Below are positions 14,956 through 15,714 of a stretch of DNA of 15,714 nt, piece by piece. The stretch lies in the NCBI GenBank assembly GCA_027346035.1, contig DAIESZ010000218.1, positions 1 to 15,714 on the forward strand, in the 5' to 3' direction. Within the stretch, counting starts at the first letter, position 1. Every line of letters starts with the position of its first letter. Position numbers and translations under genes: made by a program. Under the pieces are notes generated by a model. It searched no databases. It saw only the letters and a program-made list of their open reading frames with translations, and was not told the origin of the DNA. Origin of the DNA: Propionibacteriaceae bacterium (GTDB taxonomy: Bacteria > Actinomycetota > Actinomycetes > Propionibacteriales > Propionibacteriaceae).

Positions 14956-15714
14956 TCAGGCTCCCATCGGTGGGGTGGGCAGGCCGTTTGCTGGTACCTC
15001 GGCTGATGCTGCGGGTTGCAGCAGCGCCCGCGCCAGAGCGACGGCACCCCTCACCGGGGGGTGATCCAGGAGGACGACGGGCAGGTCCGGATGCTGGTCG
15101 TGGACCAGTCGCGTGATGGCCCCGGCGAGACGCGGCTGGTGGGTCACGACGCCGCCGGCGAGGACGACGGCCCGGGTGCGGGGCTCCCGCGTGAGGTGGA
15201 TCGCGATGAGCCCTGCCAGGGTCGCGGCGTGCGCCCCGATCACCTCGAGGGCCATCGGCGAACCCAGGTCCGCGGCGTCGAACACGGCGGCGGCGAGGTC
15301 ACCCCAGTCGGTGCGTGAGGGGTGTTCGTGCATCCACGTCGCGAGATCGTTGACCCGGTCCGACCCGTCCGGGATGCCGGCGGCGCCGGCCAGGGCGTCC
15401 AGCGCGATGGGGTCGAGTTCGCCGCGATCGGCGCCGCGGGTGATCGCGACGGCCAGGTCGCGCACCAGCGCGGGAGCGCTCCCCTCATCGGCGAGCAGGT
15501 GCCCGTAGCCGCCGAGGCGCCGGGAGCCTCCGGTGCCGTCGAGCGCGACGACGATCGAGCCCGTGCCCGCGATCACCGCCACCGATGACCCGGTGAAGCC
15601 CGCGGCCGGGCCGATGAGCAGGGCGTCGTTGTGGACGCGGACCCGGCCGGCGAAGACCTCGCTCAGGTACGCCTGCAGGGTGGTCGCGACGCTCTGCGAG
15701 TCCACCCGGTGCGC
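14956..15714 (-). CDS. BadF/BadG/BcrA/BcrD-type kinase, probably N-acetylglucosamine kinase, 5' end missing
   Basis: The frame is open to the right edge. 252 residues are visible and the N-terminal part, with the first phosphate loop, is missing. The GTG at 15705 is probably internal: a family member of about 320 residues would need roughly 70 more. The core motif AVIAGTGSIVVALDG, then GGYGHLLADEGSAPAL, is typical of eukaryote-type GlcNAc kinases and BadF/BadG ATPases (ASKHA fold): AGTGS binds phosphate and GDEGS/ADEGS the sugar or nucleotide. AVVLAGGVVTHQPRL near the end is the adenosine-binding motif. It would phosphorylate GlcNAc or glucosamine with ATP for amino-sugar use. Substrate choice is not fixed by these motifs. 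It reads toward the arylsulfotransferase gene, 141 bp away. Confidence 0.85.
   Translation of the reverse strand, partial: AHRVDSQSVATTLQAYLSEVFAGRVRVHNDALLIGPAAGFTGSSVAVIAGTGSIVVALDGTGGSRRLGGYGHLLADEGSAPALVRDLAVAITRGADRGELDPIALDALAGAAGIPDGSDRVNDLATWMHEHPSRTDWGDLAAAVFDAADLGSPMALEVIGAHAATLAGLIAIHLTREPRTRAVVLAGGVVTHQPRLAGAITRLVHDQHPDLPVVLLDHPPVRGAVALARALLQPAASAEVPANGLPTPPMGA

Overview
This is a GC-rich (about 70% by eye) chromosomal window from an actinomycete-type bacterium. The third codon position of the real genes is almost always G or C. GTG starts are common, several genes look leaderless, and the protein families are typical of Actinomycetota: an S. coelicolor-type formylglycine-generating enzyme, a DHA2 drug exporter with a TetR regulator, an Rv2449c/Rv2953-like reductase, and actinobacterial-style Tag and PncA. 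I cannot name the genus. There is no rRNA, tRNA, CRISPR array, transposase or phage gene, so this reads as ordinary core/accessory chromosome.

Layout. 1-2107 (minus): an MFS permease running off the left edge, preceded by a nucleotidyltransferase. 2333-5343 (plus): uracil permease, a zinc-less DNA-3-methyladenine glycosylase I, nicotinamidase PncA and a coupled 69-residue protein. 5438-6436 (plus): an aldo/keto reductase that converges on a TetR gene (6531-7103, minus) across a 22-bp perfect inverted repeat. TetR is divergent from a 14-TM DHA2 exporter (7185-8810). Their shared control region carries two matching 16-bp dyads placed on the promoter elements. 8882-10075 (minus): a saccharopine-dehydrogenase-like/trans-acting enoyl reductase family protein, divergent from a second aldo/keto reductase (10302-11294). 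11354-13266 (plus): formylglycine-generating enzyme (FGE), an ATGA-coupled 59-residue peptide, a 162-nt structured leader and a hemolysin III/PAQR-type membrane protein. 13327-14814 (minus): a secreted arylsulfotransferase-family protein. 14956-15714 (minus): a BadF/BadG-type (N-acetylglucosamine) kinase that runs off the right edge.

The most interesting spot is 11354-12582. The FGE gene overlaps by ATGA a small ORF with strong coding bias that contains Cys-Cys-Ala-Pro-Gly-Arg. This is a perfect CxPxR match, the motif FGE oxidises in sulfatases, yet no sulfatase gene lies in the window. The peptide could be a dedicated FGE substrate, a copper donor for this copper enzyme, or a split-off version of a Cys-Cys extension found on FGEs elsewhere. 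The next gene (hlyIII) has a leader that can fold into competing stems, one of which closes just before its start codon. A sulfuryl-transfer enzyme (arylsulfotransferase) follows on the other strand, so 11.3-14.8 kb may have a sulfate-ester theme. That link is inference.
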